Positions 1-8,077 of a stretch of 20,866 nucleotides of DNA are shown here, one piece after another. The stretch's first letter is position 1, and the number at the start of each line of letters is the position of its first letter. Origin of the DNA: an uncultured Lachnospiraceae bacterium (lineage in GTDB: Bacteria > Bacillota > Clostridia > Lachnospirales > Lachnospiraceae); the NCBI GenBank assembly GCA_910588535.1, contig CAJUOO010000061.1, forward strand, positions 1-20,866, given 5' to 3'. The notes below the pieces were generated by a model. That model was not told the origin of the DNA. It made no database searches and saw only the letters and a list, made by a program, of their open reading frames with translations. A program made the translations under genes and the position numbers.

Positions 1-2
1 GC

Positions 3-50
3 AAAAATGAAGCTGCCGCTTCACGAATTTCCATTCGTTAAAGCGACAGC
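3..50 (-). terminator. Rho-independent terminator of the transporter/flavoprotein operon
   Basis: On the minus strand, just after the ferredoxin stop, a long stem forms between 33-50 and 12-28 with the loop GGAA. It contains two G-U pairs and one bulged A. It is followed by TTCATTTTTGC, giving a T tract at 7-3. The tract lies only on the minus-strand side, so the terminator ends the operon that runs leftward through this window. Seen directly in the sequence; not tested. Confidence 0.82.
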
Positions 51-69
51 CCCCTTCCAAAAAATACCA

Positions 70-339
70 TTAATCTTTTACCGGAATAAATTTCGCCTGA
101 TTCATCAAAGGATGTCTAAGCTCTATCGCCCCCGGTGTGGGACATGCCATCACGCACGCTCCACAGTAGTAACATTCGCCCGGATACATCACTATGGGAG
201 TCCCGCCCTCCTTTGCCGGCATCAATATATCACACTGGCACACTGACACACAGCGGTTACAGCCAACACATAAGGAACTGTCATAGCGAATGGGCTGTGC
301 ACTGCACAAAATAGGCTGCACCTTATATTCAACTTTCAC
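70..339 (-). CDS. Dicluster 2[4Fe-4S] ferredoxin, electron partner of the adjacent flavoprotein
   Basis: An 89-residue cytoplasmic protein with two complete 4Fe-4S ligand sets: C24, C27, C30, C34 and C56, C59, C62, C66 followed by Pro. This is the bacterial 2[4Fe-4S] ferredoxin pattern, also seen in the N-terminal domain of AprB-like beta subunits. An extra Cys at 36 and one at 12 are not needed for the clusters. The start is GTG at 339, with GGGAGG about nine bases upstream; the gene overlaps the last 11 bases of the flavoprotein gene. That overlap suggests coupled translation and a fixed ratio of the two proteins. The likely role, inferred, is one-electron transfer to or from the FAD of the flavoprotein. 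It is the last gene before the terminator. No signal peptide is seen. Confidence 0.88.
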   Translation of the reverse strand: MKVEYKVQPILCSAQPIRYDSSLCVGCNRCVSVCQCDILMPAKEGGTPIVMYPGECYYCGACVMACPTPGAIELRHPLMNQAKFIPVKD

Positions 340-2278
340 CTTCTGCCACCTCCCTAATATAATCCTGATTCCTCTTCTCGTACTCCTCCTTCAGATCGCC
401 GAAGAAATCAAGCGGCACCCGCCTTGCAAGCACCTGATCGCCCTCCTTCCTAAGAACGATGTGACATCTCTCCTCCGGCTTCTCCTCCGTCGGATAATCA
501 CTGCGCTGAAAACAGAGAGGCGAGGAGCTTGCCTTTCTCAACAGACAGGCATGAAGAACCATCTGAGATACCGTAAGAATATCTAACACCTCATGTGTGC
601 GCATCAGCTCATGCGGATTCTCACAAAATAGCCTTGGAACCATATCCACTTCAAAGCTCTCCAGCAGACTAAGCCCCTCCTTAAGCAACGCCTCACACTT
701 CACGCCGCCACAGTAATTCTGCATAGCTTTTGCGATCGCCATATTGAGTTCCTTCCAGTGAATCCCATCCTTTTTCTTGATAAATGGAGCATATAATCGC
801 TCCTTCTCCTTAAAGACATCCTCTTCCTTATAAGGAAGAAGCTCTGCTGCTGCCGCACAGTCCGCCGCCTTCCTGCCCGCATAATACCCTGTCGCACAGG
901 CAAAGCCAGCACAGTCTGAGGCATAGAGCTGATCGCCTCCCGCGTAGATATTGTCAATATTTGTCTTGAGATCCCAGTCGTGCATAATACCGCCGGGCGC
1001 GCCAAAGAACTGCCTCTCCTGATCCAGAAAATTGGCGGACTGCCATCCCGTCCCATAGCTCTGAAGCATCATTGTTCTGGGATCAAAGCCGCGATCCGTA
1101 TAATTTTTAAGAATCGGAATCTTGGTCTTTCCCTCCTCTCCGACCATCATGCCCCATATTACCCTGCGCTCCTCCTCCGGCATACGGCTGAGATCAGCAT
1201 AGAAGGGAAGCTGGTAGCCGCGCTCTATAAGCTCCTCAAAAGGAAGTGTTTCCGGTCCGCGATACTCATACTTTGGATTATCAATCACCCCGCCCTTTAA
1301 GAAAAATTTCTGTCCTTTCGCCGGATAATAACGCTCTATTACCGTGGTAAGCTCCTTGCCATCCCGATCCACATATGGAATCTCAACCCCTCTCGCATCC
1401 ACCATAGTCGCCGCATACCAAGTATTGTGGTTGTTGCCTGCCCCATAAGGCGGGAAGCTTCTTCCTGCTGCCGAGAACTCCGCGCGCACAGATTTCTCCA
1501 TCATGGTGAATTCCATGCCGCTGCGAAAGCCCATCGCATGGCCGCTGCCCACACTCTGCATAGGACGAAATTCACAAAGTCCCACCAGATCTGGATCAAA
1601 CAGCCACACCCTAGCTGGGCGGGACATGGCAAGCACAGTGGTCTTCGATCGAAAAACAAGAAATTTTCCTGTGCGCACATTCATTCCCATCGCACCAACA
1701 CCGCACTTTCTTCCATCCTTCTCCCCAACAAGAAGCGCCGTCGCCTCCGTTCTGTCACAGATCCGTATGCCAAGCCGCCGCATCTCCCTCACAAGCGCTG
1801 GCTTAAAGGTTGAGCCCCAGACGCGCAGCGTAAAACAATTCCTATAATCATAGGCAAACATCAGCTTTGTCTTCTCATCCCGAAATGCCGCCCCCTTAAA
1901 TTCATCCTCTGTATCTCGTATCTTGCCGCCAAAGCGCTCCATATCCAAAAGCCTGTCATAGCCCTCCCGGCACTCGATATAATGAGCGATCCCATTGCTG
2001 TACCAGTCCTGCTCATTGACATATGCACCAGCAATCTCCTCCGGCGTCACCTTGGAGCAGGGATTGGTACAGGCAGACTCCCAGTGATCAAAGCCTGTCC
2101 CTGCTGAACCACTTCTCTCCGTCGCTCCCTTCTCCACCACCGTGACGGACTGTCCCTTTCTCGCCGCAGCAATCGCCGCATAACAGCCTGCCAAGCCGCC
2201 GCCAAGCACCAGCACATCACTTGTGATAATCTCTTCCTCCCCTGCCTCGTTGGCATAGGGCCAGCTATAGCTCTCCAT
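329..2278 (-). CDS. FAD-dependent oxidoreductase, fumarate reductase/AprA-like flavoprotein subunit
   Basis: A 649-residue protein. The N-terminal dinucleotide fold has the GGGLAG motif at about 26-31 followed by the acidic end of beta-2 (VVEKG). A C-terminal FAD contact, NIDNIYAGGDQ, lies around 437-450, with a GYYAGRKAA helix after it. This layout is that of the FAD_binding_2 family (fumarate reductase, succinate dehydrogenase and adenylylsulfate reductase alpha subunits, 3-ketosteroid dehydrogenases). No signal peptide or FMN-binding domain is present, unlike the secreted gut flavin reductases, and the HPTG motif of classical FrdA is not visible. The start ATG at 2278 has GAGGGAGAG upstream. 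The gene follows oppF after about 100 bp and overlaps the ferredoxin gene. Cytoplasmic redox chemistry on a substrate brought in by the upstream transporter is inferred. The substrate cannot be read from the sequence. Confidence 0.85.
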   Translation of the reverse strand: MESYSWPYANEAGEEEIITSDVLVLGGGLAGCYAAIAAARKGQSVTVVEKGATERSGSAGTGFDHWESACTNPCSKVTPEEIAGAYVNEQDWYSNGIAHYIECREGYDRLLDMERFGGKIRDTEDEFKGAAFRDEKTKLMFAYDYRNCFTLRVWGSTFKPALVREMRRLGIRICDRTEATALLVGEKDGRKCGVGAMGMNVRTGKFLVFRSKTTVLAMSRPARVWLFDPDLVGLCEFRPMQSVGSGHAMGFRSGMEFTMMEKSVRAEFSAAGRSFPPYGAGNNHNTWYAATMVDARGVEIPYVDRDGKELTTVIERYYPAKGQKFFLKGGVIDNPKYEYRGPETLPFEELIERGYQLPFYADLSRMPEEERRVIWGMMVGEEGKTKIPILKNYTDRGFDPRTMMLQSYGTGWQSANFLDQERQFFGAPGGIMHDWDLKTNIDNIYAGGDQLYASDCAGFACATGYYAGRKAADCAAAAELLPYKEEDVFKEKERLYAPFIKKKDGIHWKELNMAIAKAMQNYCGGVKCEALLKEGLSLLESFEVDMVPRLFCENPHELMRTHEVLDILTVSQMVLHACLLRKASSSPLCFQRSDYPTEEKPEERCHIVLRKEGDQVLARRVPLDFFGDLKEEYEKRNQDYIREVAEGES

Positions 2279-2379
2279 CTCTCTCCCTCATTTCTAAGCA
2301 CAGCAGCAAATAGAATGGCTAAAAACTTGTTCTCCGCTGTGCCATCTATTCATAAAAACCATTGATACTTTTGGCAAAA

Positions 2380-3348
2380 TTACTGACAACACGCCACGTA
2401 ATGCCCGCTCGTTCTCTCTGTAAATGGCACCTTTGCACTTCTGCACGACTCCCTCGCATGTGGGCACCTCGCCGCAAACCTGCATCCGGGCTTAGGATTT
2501 ATGGGGCTTGTCACCTCACCCTGCAAAAGCTCCCGCCTCTTGTGGCAAGAATCCACACTTGGAATTGGTATGGCGGCAAGCAAAGCCTTAGTGTAAGGAT
2601 GCAGTGGATTGGAAAATATCTCGTCCGCCGGCGCCATCTCCACACATTTCCCAAGATACATGACCATAATTGTATCTGAGATATGGCGCACCACAGAAAG
2701 ATCATGTGTAATAAACAGATACGTAAGCCCTCTCTCCTCCTGAAGATCCATCAAAAGATTCAAAATCTGTGCCTGTATCGACACATCAAGTGCAGAGACT
2801 GGTTCGTCACAAACGATAAATTCCGGCTTTAATACCAATGCCCGCGCGATGCCGATTCTCTGACGCCTGCCCCCGTCAAGCTCATGAGGGTATGCCATGG
2901 CAAGCCGCCTCGCCAGCCCCACCGTCTCCATCACTTCCACTACCTTTTCATCCACCTCAGCCCTATTTTTACAGATCCGATTTACCAAGAGAGGCTCTGC
3001 GATTAGCTGGCTCACTGTCATACGCCCATTTAAGCTGGAATAGGGGTCCTGAAAAATCATCTGAAGCTTTGGGCGCAGAAGCTTTCTCTCCTTCTTCGTC
3101 GCCGTCACAAGGTTTGCGCCATAAGAACCTTTCTCTCTGCCATAAAAAAGGATCTCCCCTTCCGTCGGCTCATTTAAGCACAAGATTGTTCTTCCAAGTG
3201 TGGACTTCCCACATCCCGACTCACCGACCACACCAAGTGTCTTTCCCCGTTCCAGCGAGACACTCACATCATCCACAGCATGAAGCTTTCCCGCCGGGGT
3301 ATTAAAGTATTTCTTCAGATGGCGGATGTCCATCATAATATCCTTCAT
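2380..3348 (-). CDS. oppF: Peptide-type ABC transporter ATP-binding protein OppF/DppF
   Basis: A 322-residue ATPase from the chosen start. Walker A (GESGCGKST) is at about 42-50, the Q-loop (FQDPYSS) near 99, Walker B (FIVCDEP) near 178, and an H-loop FITHDLSVV follows. The C-terminal oligopeptide-transporter extension has a short Cys cluster (GCRFAARCPHARESC). The ABC signature is unusual: ELDGGRRQR replaces the usual LSGGQRQR, so the conserved Ser is Asp. The ATG at 3348 is chosen because it overlaps the OppD stop as ATGA and has GGTGGGAG just upstream; a longer frame reaches 3405 but would run into oppD. The protein pairs with OppD to power the OppBC permease. About 100 bp without a recognisable gene separates it from the flavoprotein gene. 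Confidence 0.93.
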   Translation of the reverse strand: MKDIMMDIRHLKKYFNTPAGKLHAVDDVSVSLERGKTLGVVGESGCGKSTLGRTILCLNEPTEGEILFYGREKGSYGANLVTATKKERKLLRPKLQMIFQDPYSSLNGRMTVSQLIAEPLLVNRICKNRAEVDEKVVEVMETVGLARRLAMAYPHELDGGRRQRIGIARALVLKPEFIVCDEPVSALDVSIQAQILNLLMDLQEERGLTYLFITHDLSVVRHISDTIMVMYLGKCVEMAPADEIFSNPLHPYTKALLAAIPIPSVDSCHKRRELLQGEVTSPINPKPGCRFAARCPHARESCRSAKVPFTERTSGHYVACCQ

Positions 3349-4346
3349 CTCCCACCGCTCCCTTCCATCTCGCCCGCCGTCCCAGTCTGCTGATACAGAT
3401 GACATCGAATCTGATGCCCATTTTTCTCATATACTTTTGGCTTCTGCTTTTTGCAGATATCCATACACTGCTTGCAGCGGGGCGAGAAATAGCAGCCCTC
3501 CGGCAGTGCAGTGGGATCTGGCATCAGCCCCTCAATCGGACTTAACCTTCTTGCCGATCCCGTTAAGCTCGGTATGGAGCGAAACAGACCAACCGTGTAA
3601 GGATGATGCACATCACCCTCAAAAATATCTGCCAGAGTGCCGTACTCCACCACCTCGCCCGCATAGATAATCCCCACCTTATCACAGGTCTCTGCGACTA
3701 CTCCCAGATCGTGGGTGATCATAATCACAGATGTTTTATACTTTCTTTGCAGATCACAGATCATGGACAATATCTGCGCCTGTATTGTAACATCAAGCGC
3801 CGTGGTAGGTTCATCCGCTATCAGCAGATCCGGCTTGCAGACAAGAGCGATCGCAATCACAACCCTCTGCCGCATGCCTCCAGAAAACTGATAGGGATAA
3901 TCCTTCTTTCTCTCCTTTGGAATCCCCACAAGCTCCAAGGTCTCCTCCACCCGCGCCTCGATCTCCTTTCTGCTGTGCCCTTCTACATTGTGCAAAAGCA
4001 GAGCCTCCGCAATCTGATCCCCCACCGTCAGAACCGGGTTAAGTGCTGTCATCGGATCTTGAAAAATCATGGAGATCTTATCTCCCCGCACACGCTGCAG
4101 CTCCCTCTCACTCAGAGAAAGCAAATCTGTCCCGTCAAACCATATGCTCCCTTTGGTCACTTTAGCTGTCCGCTCCGGCAAAAGCCCCATCAGAGCAAGC
4201 GCTGTCGTCGTCTTGCCCGCTCCCGTCTCACCCACAAGCCCCAAGGTTTCCCCCTGCTCCATGGAAAGGCTGATGCTGTTGACTGCGTGCACAACCTCCA
4301 TATCTGTCTGATAGACAACAGACAGATCTTTAATATCCAATATCAT
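3345..4346 (-). CDS. oppD: Peptide-type ABC transporter ATP-binding protein OppD/DppD
   Basis: A 333-residue ATPase with Walker A GETGAGKT at about 39-46, Q-loop FQDPMTALNP, a canonical signature FSGGMRQRV, Walker B LLIADEPTTALD, and H-loop MITHDLGVV. The C-terminal part carries the Cys-rich stretch GCYFSPRCKQCMDIC, typical of DppD/OppD proteins. The ATG at 4346 is preferred over a TTG at 4361 because GGAGG lies at 4354-4358, about eight bases upstream. It begins 11 bases after the OppC stop, and its own stop overlaps the OppF start. Together the two ATPases energise uptake of peptides or similar solutes at the inner face of the membrane. Since OppF has an odd signature and OppD a normal one, this subunit probably completes the fully competent ATP site (inference). 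Confidence 0.95.
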   Translation of the reverse strand: MILDIKDLSVVYQTDMEVVHAVNSISLSMEQGETLGLVGETGAGKTTTALALMGLLPERTAKVTKGSIWFDGTDLLSLSERELQRVRGDKISMIFQDPMTALNPVLTVGDQIAEALLLHNVEGHSRKEIEARVEETLELVGIPKERKKDYPYQFSGGMRQRVVIAIALVCKPDLLIADEPTTALDVTIQAQILSMICDLQRKYKTSVIMITHDLGVVAETCDKVGIIYAGEVVEYGTLADIFEGDVHHPYTVGLFRSIPSLTGSARRLSPIEGLMPDPTALPEGCYFSPRCKQCMDICKKQKPKVYEKNGHQIRCHLYQQTGTAGEMEGSGGR

Positions 4347-4357
4347 AAAACCCCTCC

Positions 4358-5242
4358 TCAATCCTTTAATTTCGGGTCCAGAGCGTCCGTCAGCCCATCT
4401 CCCACCAGATTAAACGAAAGAGAGGAAAGCATAATAAAAGCGCCCGGAAATAATAAAAGATATGGGGAGGAAAACATATACTTCTGCGCACCTGACAGAA
4501 GTGCTCCCCACTCTGGCGATGGTGGTTGTATCCCCATGCCAATAAAACTCAAGCCCGCGGCAGAGAGAATCATATCTGAGATCGCCATCGTCGTATTTAC
4601 AATAATCGGCCCCATAGCGTTGGGAAGCACATAGCGAAATATAATCCGCGCGTGGGAACATCCATACGATCGCGCCGCCTCCACATAATCCTGCTCTGCC
4701 ACCGTAAGCACCACCGAACGAATCAGCCGCACATTACCCGGAATACTGGAGATCGTGATCGCTATCACCAGATTCTGAAGACTTGTGCCAAGCGCCGCAA
4801 CCACCGCAAGGGAGAGCAAAATCGGCGGCACACACATAAATACATCGACAATACGACAGATCACCATATCTACCATCCCGCCAAAATATCCCGCGCTCGC
4901 TCCCAACACTGCCCCAATCACCAAGGCGATCAAACTGGTGGCAACCCCTATAAAAAGCGAGTAGCGAGAACCATGAATCACCCTTGCAAACAGATCCCTT
5001 CCATATTCATCTGTCCCGAATATATGCCGCATGCTCGGCCACTGAAGTCTCTCAGCCCCCACCTGATCAATGCACTTGGAATAGGGCACAATCAGATCGG
5101 CAAATAGGGTAAAAAATACTATTATCGAGAGAATAATAAGTCCTGCCATCGCCGCCCTATTTTTCCGAAAGCGCCTCCATATTTCTGACACCTGCGAGGT
5201 TCTCTTCCCTGTGCGGCTGCCATCTCTATCTTTCTTATTCAC
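4358..5242 (-). CDS. oppC: Peptide-type ABC transporter permease OppC/DppC
   Basis: About 294 residues. The OppC N-terminal region has a basic cytoplasmic stretch, a first membrane helix (AMAGLIILSIIVFFTLFADL), and then a periplasm-type loop with the HIFGTDEYGRDLFARVIHG motif characteristic of OppC/DppC. Four to five further helices follow. The EAA loop is near EAARSYGCSHARIIFRYVLPN, which contacts the ATPases. A GTG at 5242 is chosen as start: GGAGGG lies eight bases upstream, while the upstream ATG at 5257 has no good ribosome site. With this start the gene overlaps oppB by eight bases. It forms the heterodimeric permease with OppB. Confidence 0.93.
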   Translation of the reverse strand: MNKKDRDGSRTGKRTSQVSEIWRRFRKNRAAMAGLIILSIIVFFTLFADLIVPYSKCIDQVGAERLQWPSMRHIFGTDEYGRDLFARVIHGSRYSLFIGVATSLIALVIGAVLGASAGYFGGMVDMVICRIVDVFMCVPPILLSLAVVAALGTSLQNLVIAITISSIPGNVRLIRSVVLTVAEQDYVEAARSYGCSHARIIFRYVLPNAMGPIIVNTTMAISDMILSAAGLSFIGMGIQPPSPEWGALLSGAQKYMFSSPYLLLFPGAFIMLSSLSFNLVGDGLTDALDPKLKD

Positions 5243-6185
5243 GGCTCTTCCCTCCATTCTGGTACTTTGCCTTAATTCGCGGATCGATAAAAGCATACAG
5301 CACATCCACAATCAATATAATTATGCTAAAAAGTGCGGCAAGAAATAATGTCGATCCCATCACCACAGGAATATCCTTCTGCCGTATCGCCGTGGTGATC
5401 AAGGTTCCCATCCCCGGCATGGCAAAGATTGTCTCTGCGATAATTGCCCCGCCAAGCGACGCGCCAAAGCTTGTGCCAAGCGTGGTGATCACTGGCATCA
5501 TGGCATTTTTCAGCGCATGTCGCACAATAATCCTTCTCTCGGACGCTCCCTTTGCCCTAGCTGTCCTTATGTACTCCTGCCGTATCGTCTCAAGCATCGC
5601 TGAGCGGGTCAGCCTTAGAAGCCCTGCTGCAGAAGTCATGGACACTGTGATGGTGGGCAGTATAAAATGCCAAAGTGTTCCCGCACCGTAGGGCGGCAGC
5701 CAGTCAAGCTTTAGTGCAAACAGCATAAGTAACATAAGTCCCAGCCAGAAGCCCGGTATACAGGCAAAAATAAGTGCGGTGATCACACATACATGATCCA
5801 GCACCGAATACTGCCGTACTGCTGACAATATACCAAGCCCAATTCCTATCATGGCTGACACAGACATGGACAGCACCGTGAGAGTCAACGTATTAGGAAA
5901 TCTCGACATAATGCTTTGGATCACCGGCTCTCTGCTCTGATAAGAAAGCCCAAGATCCTGATGCAGCACAATATCACTGATATAATTGACAAAACGAATA
6001 AAAAACGGCTTATCATAACCAAACTGTGCATTTAAAGAAGCAATATCCTCCGGCTTCGCCGTGATGCCAAGGATAATCGTCCCCGGATCACCCGGCGTTA
6101 AGGAAAGAATTGTAAATACCAGAAACGCGACTCCCAACAAAACCGGGAGCATATACAGAAGTCTTTTTACTATAAATCTAAGCAT
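5235..6185 (-). CDS. oppB: Peptide-type ABC transporter permease OppB/DppB
   Basis: 316 residues starting MLRFIVKRLLYMLPVLLG, the standard first helix of OppB/DppB permeases. A LTPGDPG loop and a Gly-rich helix with SAMIGIGLGILSAV follow. The EAA loop is TARAKGASERRIIVRHALKNAMMPVIT. The C-terminal helix ends in VDVLYAFIDPRIK, the conserved YxxxDPRI tail. Six membrane segments are expected and the hydropathy fits. Start ATG at 6185 has AAAGG about nine bases upstream. It follows the binding-protein gene after 118 bp that contains a perfect hairpin at 6276-6299, and overlaps oppC. Family membership is clear; the substrate is not. Confidence 0.95.
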   Translation of the reverse strand: MLRFIVKRLLYMLPVLLGVAFLVFTILSLTPGDPGTIILGITAKPEDIASLNAQFGYDKPFFIRFVNYISDIVLHQDLGLSYQSREPVIQSIMSRFPNTLTLTVLSMSVSAMIGIGLGILSAVRQYSVLDHVCVITALIFACIPGFWLGLMLLMLFALKLDWLPPYGAGTLWHFILPTITVSMTSAAGLLRLTRSAMLETIRQEYIRTARAKGASERRIIVRHALKNAMMPVITTLGTSFGASLGGAIIAETIFAMPGMGTLITTAIRQKDIPVVMGSTLFLAALFSIIILIVDVLYAFIDPRIKAKYQNGGKSRE

Positions 6186-6275
6186 CCCTTACCAGCCTTT
6201 CTTTTGCACCACATGGCTGCAGCCACATCATCCGGCAAGACAATGCAGATCCCAGCCATATATACCCTTATAAGA

Positions 6276-6299
6276 ATTGCCGGAGAATCCTCCGGCAAT
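6276..6299 (-). promoter_or_regulatory. Intra-operon hairpin between binding protein and oppB
   Basis: A perfect 10 bp inverted repeat (ATTGCCGGAG / CTCCGGCAAT, loop of four) lies four bases past the stop of the binding-protein gene. No U tract follows on the minus strand, so it is not a classical terminator. In transport operons such a hairpin commonly protects the 3' end of the binding-protein message, giving more binding protein than permease. That role is inferred here. A 12 bp palindrome TGGCTGCAGCCA at 6215-6226 lies between it and oppB. Confidence 0.65.
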
Positions 6300-6303
6300 C
6301 TGA

Positions 6304-7827
6304 TCACTTCCATTTAAAATCATAGACAGAATACATTCCCTCAAACGGAATCTCAGGACATTGCAGCCCAGACTGATAAGCATACAGCTCCATAGGATTC
6401 GCAAGCACAGCATACACTGCTTCCTCCTGTGCCTTGGTAAGAATCTTATCAAAGATGGCAAGTCGCTTCTGTGTATCTGTCTCTGCCTGTGCCTCTTGAA
6501 ATAAGCCATCCATCACAGCATCTGAATACCTTGCATTATTCGCCGTTCCGATATAATCCGTGGTAAGTGCCATCTCAAGCATCTGTGTGTCGCCCTCAAG
6601 TGTCATGTTGAGCACTGTGATTATATAATTCCCACTTGTCAGCTCACCGATATAAGAATTAAACTCCTTCACGGCAATGGTCACATCCAGACCAACCGCC
6701 CTCAGATCATTCTGAATAACAGTCGCAAGATTGGAATATCTCTCAGCAACCAAAATCTCTCCCAGATTATAAGGCGTCGTAATACCTGCCTCAGCAAGCA
6801 ACGCCTTTGCCTTCTCTGGATCGTATGTGTACTGGAACTGGCTGTCGCTGTAGCCAAAGCGTGACTTTGCACAGATATTGGAATTCACCTCCGCCTCGCC
6901 GTCAAAGCAAACCTGAACCAGATTTTCTCGATTGATCGCATAATTGACTGCTTGGCGCACCTTTACATTATCAAAAGGAGCCTTCTCTGTATTCATGGAA
7001 ATATAGGAAAAGCCTGATGTTGACGCCTCCGCGATCGTAATATTCTTATCTGCCTTAAGCTGTGTCATGCTGGCAGACTGAATGGATGCAAACTGCACAT
7101 CTCCCGTCTGCAGAGCGATCGCCATCGTCGACTCATCTGGTATCACTTCAAAAGTAACTTTCTCGATAGATGCCTTGCCGCGATAATACTTATCATACGC
7201 CTCCAAGGTCAGATTGCTTCCCATATTTCTGCTTACAAATCTATAAGGTCCGCTGCCAACCGGCTGATTGACAAAATTCTCGGCTGATTTCTCATAGTAA
7301 TCCTTAGAAGCGATATGCACCGAGCACACCCCCAACAGAAACGGGGAGTATGGACTTTCTAGCCGGCAAACCACCGTGTACTCATCCGGCGTCTCCACAC
7401 TCTTAAGCCCAGTCACATAGGATCCCTGATACTCGGAAGCCATATACATCTCAAGCGAAAACTTGACATCCGCAGAGGTCAGCGGCGTCCCATCATGAAA
7501 AGTGACATCCTTTCTTAAATGAAAAGTGTAGGACATATTATCACTGCTAATCTCATACGACTCCGCAATTCTAGGCTCTGGCTCCCCGCTTCCATCCTGC
7601 TCCATATACATCAGGGGATCATAGATCTGCCTTAACACATCACTCTCCACACCTGTAGAATAATCTGAGGGATGTAACGTATCCACATCTGCATCCACCG
7701 CTATCACCAACGGCTTAGAAGCACCGCCTCCCTCGCCCGAAGAATTGCTGTTTGACGCCGGTGAAGAACACGCTGTCATGGAGCTCACCAGACACATGGC
7801 CAATAAGAAAACAAGAATTTTTTTCAT
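6304..7827 (-). CDS. Peptide-type (family 5) solute-binding lipoprotein
   Basis: A 507-residue extracytoplasmic binding protein. A short basic start and hydrophobic helix lead to the lipobox SSMTAC with the lipidated Cys at about 20, then a Ser/Asn/Gly-rich linker, as in Gram-positive lipoproteins. The mature part has SBP_bac_5 landmarks: DTLHPSDYS, QIYDPLMYM, ESYEISSDNMSYTFHLRK, VTFHDGTPLTSADVKFS, VGSGPYRFV, VRQAVNYAINRENLV and DPEKAKALLAEAG. The ATG at 7827 is chosen because it begins the signal peptide and has AGGAG a few bases upstream; ATG codons exist at 7839 and further out. The family binds peptides, nickel chelates, glutathione, opines or sugars, so the ligand is unknown. It delivers substrate to OppBC encoded downstream. 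Confidence 0.95.
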   Translation of the reverse strand: MKKILVFLLAMCLVSSMTACSSPASNSNSSGEGGGASKPLVIAVDADVDTLHPSDYSTGVESDVLRQIYDPLMYMEQDGSGEPEPRIAESYEISSDNMSYTFHLRKDVTFHDGTPLTSADVKFSLEMYMASEYQGSYVTGLKSVETPDEYTVVCRLESPYSPFLLGVCSVHIASKDYYEKSAENFVNQPVGSGPYRFVSRNMGSNLTLEAYDKYYRGKASIEKVTFEVIPDESTMAIALQTGDVQFASIQSASMTQLKADKNITIAEASTSGFSYISMNTEKAPFDNVKVRQAVNYAINRENLVQVCFDGEAEVNSNICAKSRFGYSDSQFQYTYDPEKAKALLAEAGITTPYNLGEILVAERYSNLATVIQNDLRAVGLDVTIAVKEFNSYIGELTSGNYIITVLNMTLEGDTQMLEMALTTDYIGTANNARYSDAVMDGLFQEAQAETDTQKRLAIFDKILTKAQEEAVYAVLANPMELYAYQSGLQCPEIPFEGMYSVYDFKWK

Positions 7828-7910
7828 AACACTCCTCATTTCTGCGCTGCCTTTGTAAATACTGCAAAGATATACCAGCACTGTTTTTTGTAAAATAAAG
7901 GTTCCTCTAT

Positions 7911-8028
7911 CACGCTAACTCTTATCTGCCCGCTTAACGGGCATACAGATCAGAATGTAAAAATTTCTCCACACTAACTCCCATCTGCCTGCTTTAGCAG
8001 ATATACCAATCAGGATGTGAAATTTTTA
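7911..8028 (-). repeat. Tandem 59 bp repeat with hairpins in the leader of the transporter operon
   Basis: Two direct copies with a 59 bp period, 7911-7969 and 7970-8028, at about 75-80% identity by eye. Each has CACxCTAACTC at its left edge and ATCTGCC near the middle. On the minus-strand transcript each copy folds into a hairpin at the same place. One is TGCCCG / CGGGCA with a five-base loop; the other is ATCTGC / GCAGAT or CTGC / GCAG around TAAA. The stem sequences differ while pairing is kept, which favours an RNA role. The copies lie between the peptidase stop and the binding-protein start, the longest leader of the operon. Confidence 0.7.
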
Positions 8029-8035
8029 TTTCACA
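8016..8035. promoter_or_regulatory. Perfect dyad, candidate operator or RNA hairpin
   Basis: Arms TGTGAAAT and ATTTCACA are separated by TTTT; the 8 bp match is perfect. The dyad overlaps the right end of the tandem repeat and is missing from the left copy. An ATTGATAC sequence at 8038-8045 lies next to it and is also found in the dyad at 9166-9181. It may be a protein-binding site for a promoter in front of the binding-protein gene, or a hairpin in the read-through RNA. No strong -10/-35 pair was found nearby. Confidence 0.45.
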
Positions 8036-8077
8036 CTATTGATACATATATTTTTTAATAGCTATAGCAAATTATTT

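Noticed and set aside
2279..2379. Separate small gene between oppF and the flavoprotein
   Set aside because: Only a 63-codon frame overlapping oppF exists, with no ribosome site and no recognisable features.
3349..3405. Longer OppF N-terminus starting at 3405
   Set aside because: It would add 19 residues of non-family sequence inside oppD; the ATGA overlap and ribosome site support 3348.
3603..4634. Long plus-strand open frame (343 codons) antisense to oppD and oppC
   Set aside because: Its translation is rich in His, Arg, Leu and Cys with no family character, while the opposite strand encodes clear OppD and OppC; it is a codon-bias shadow.
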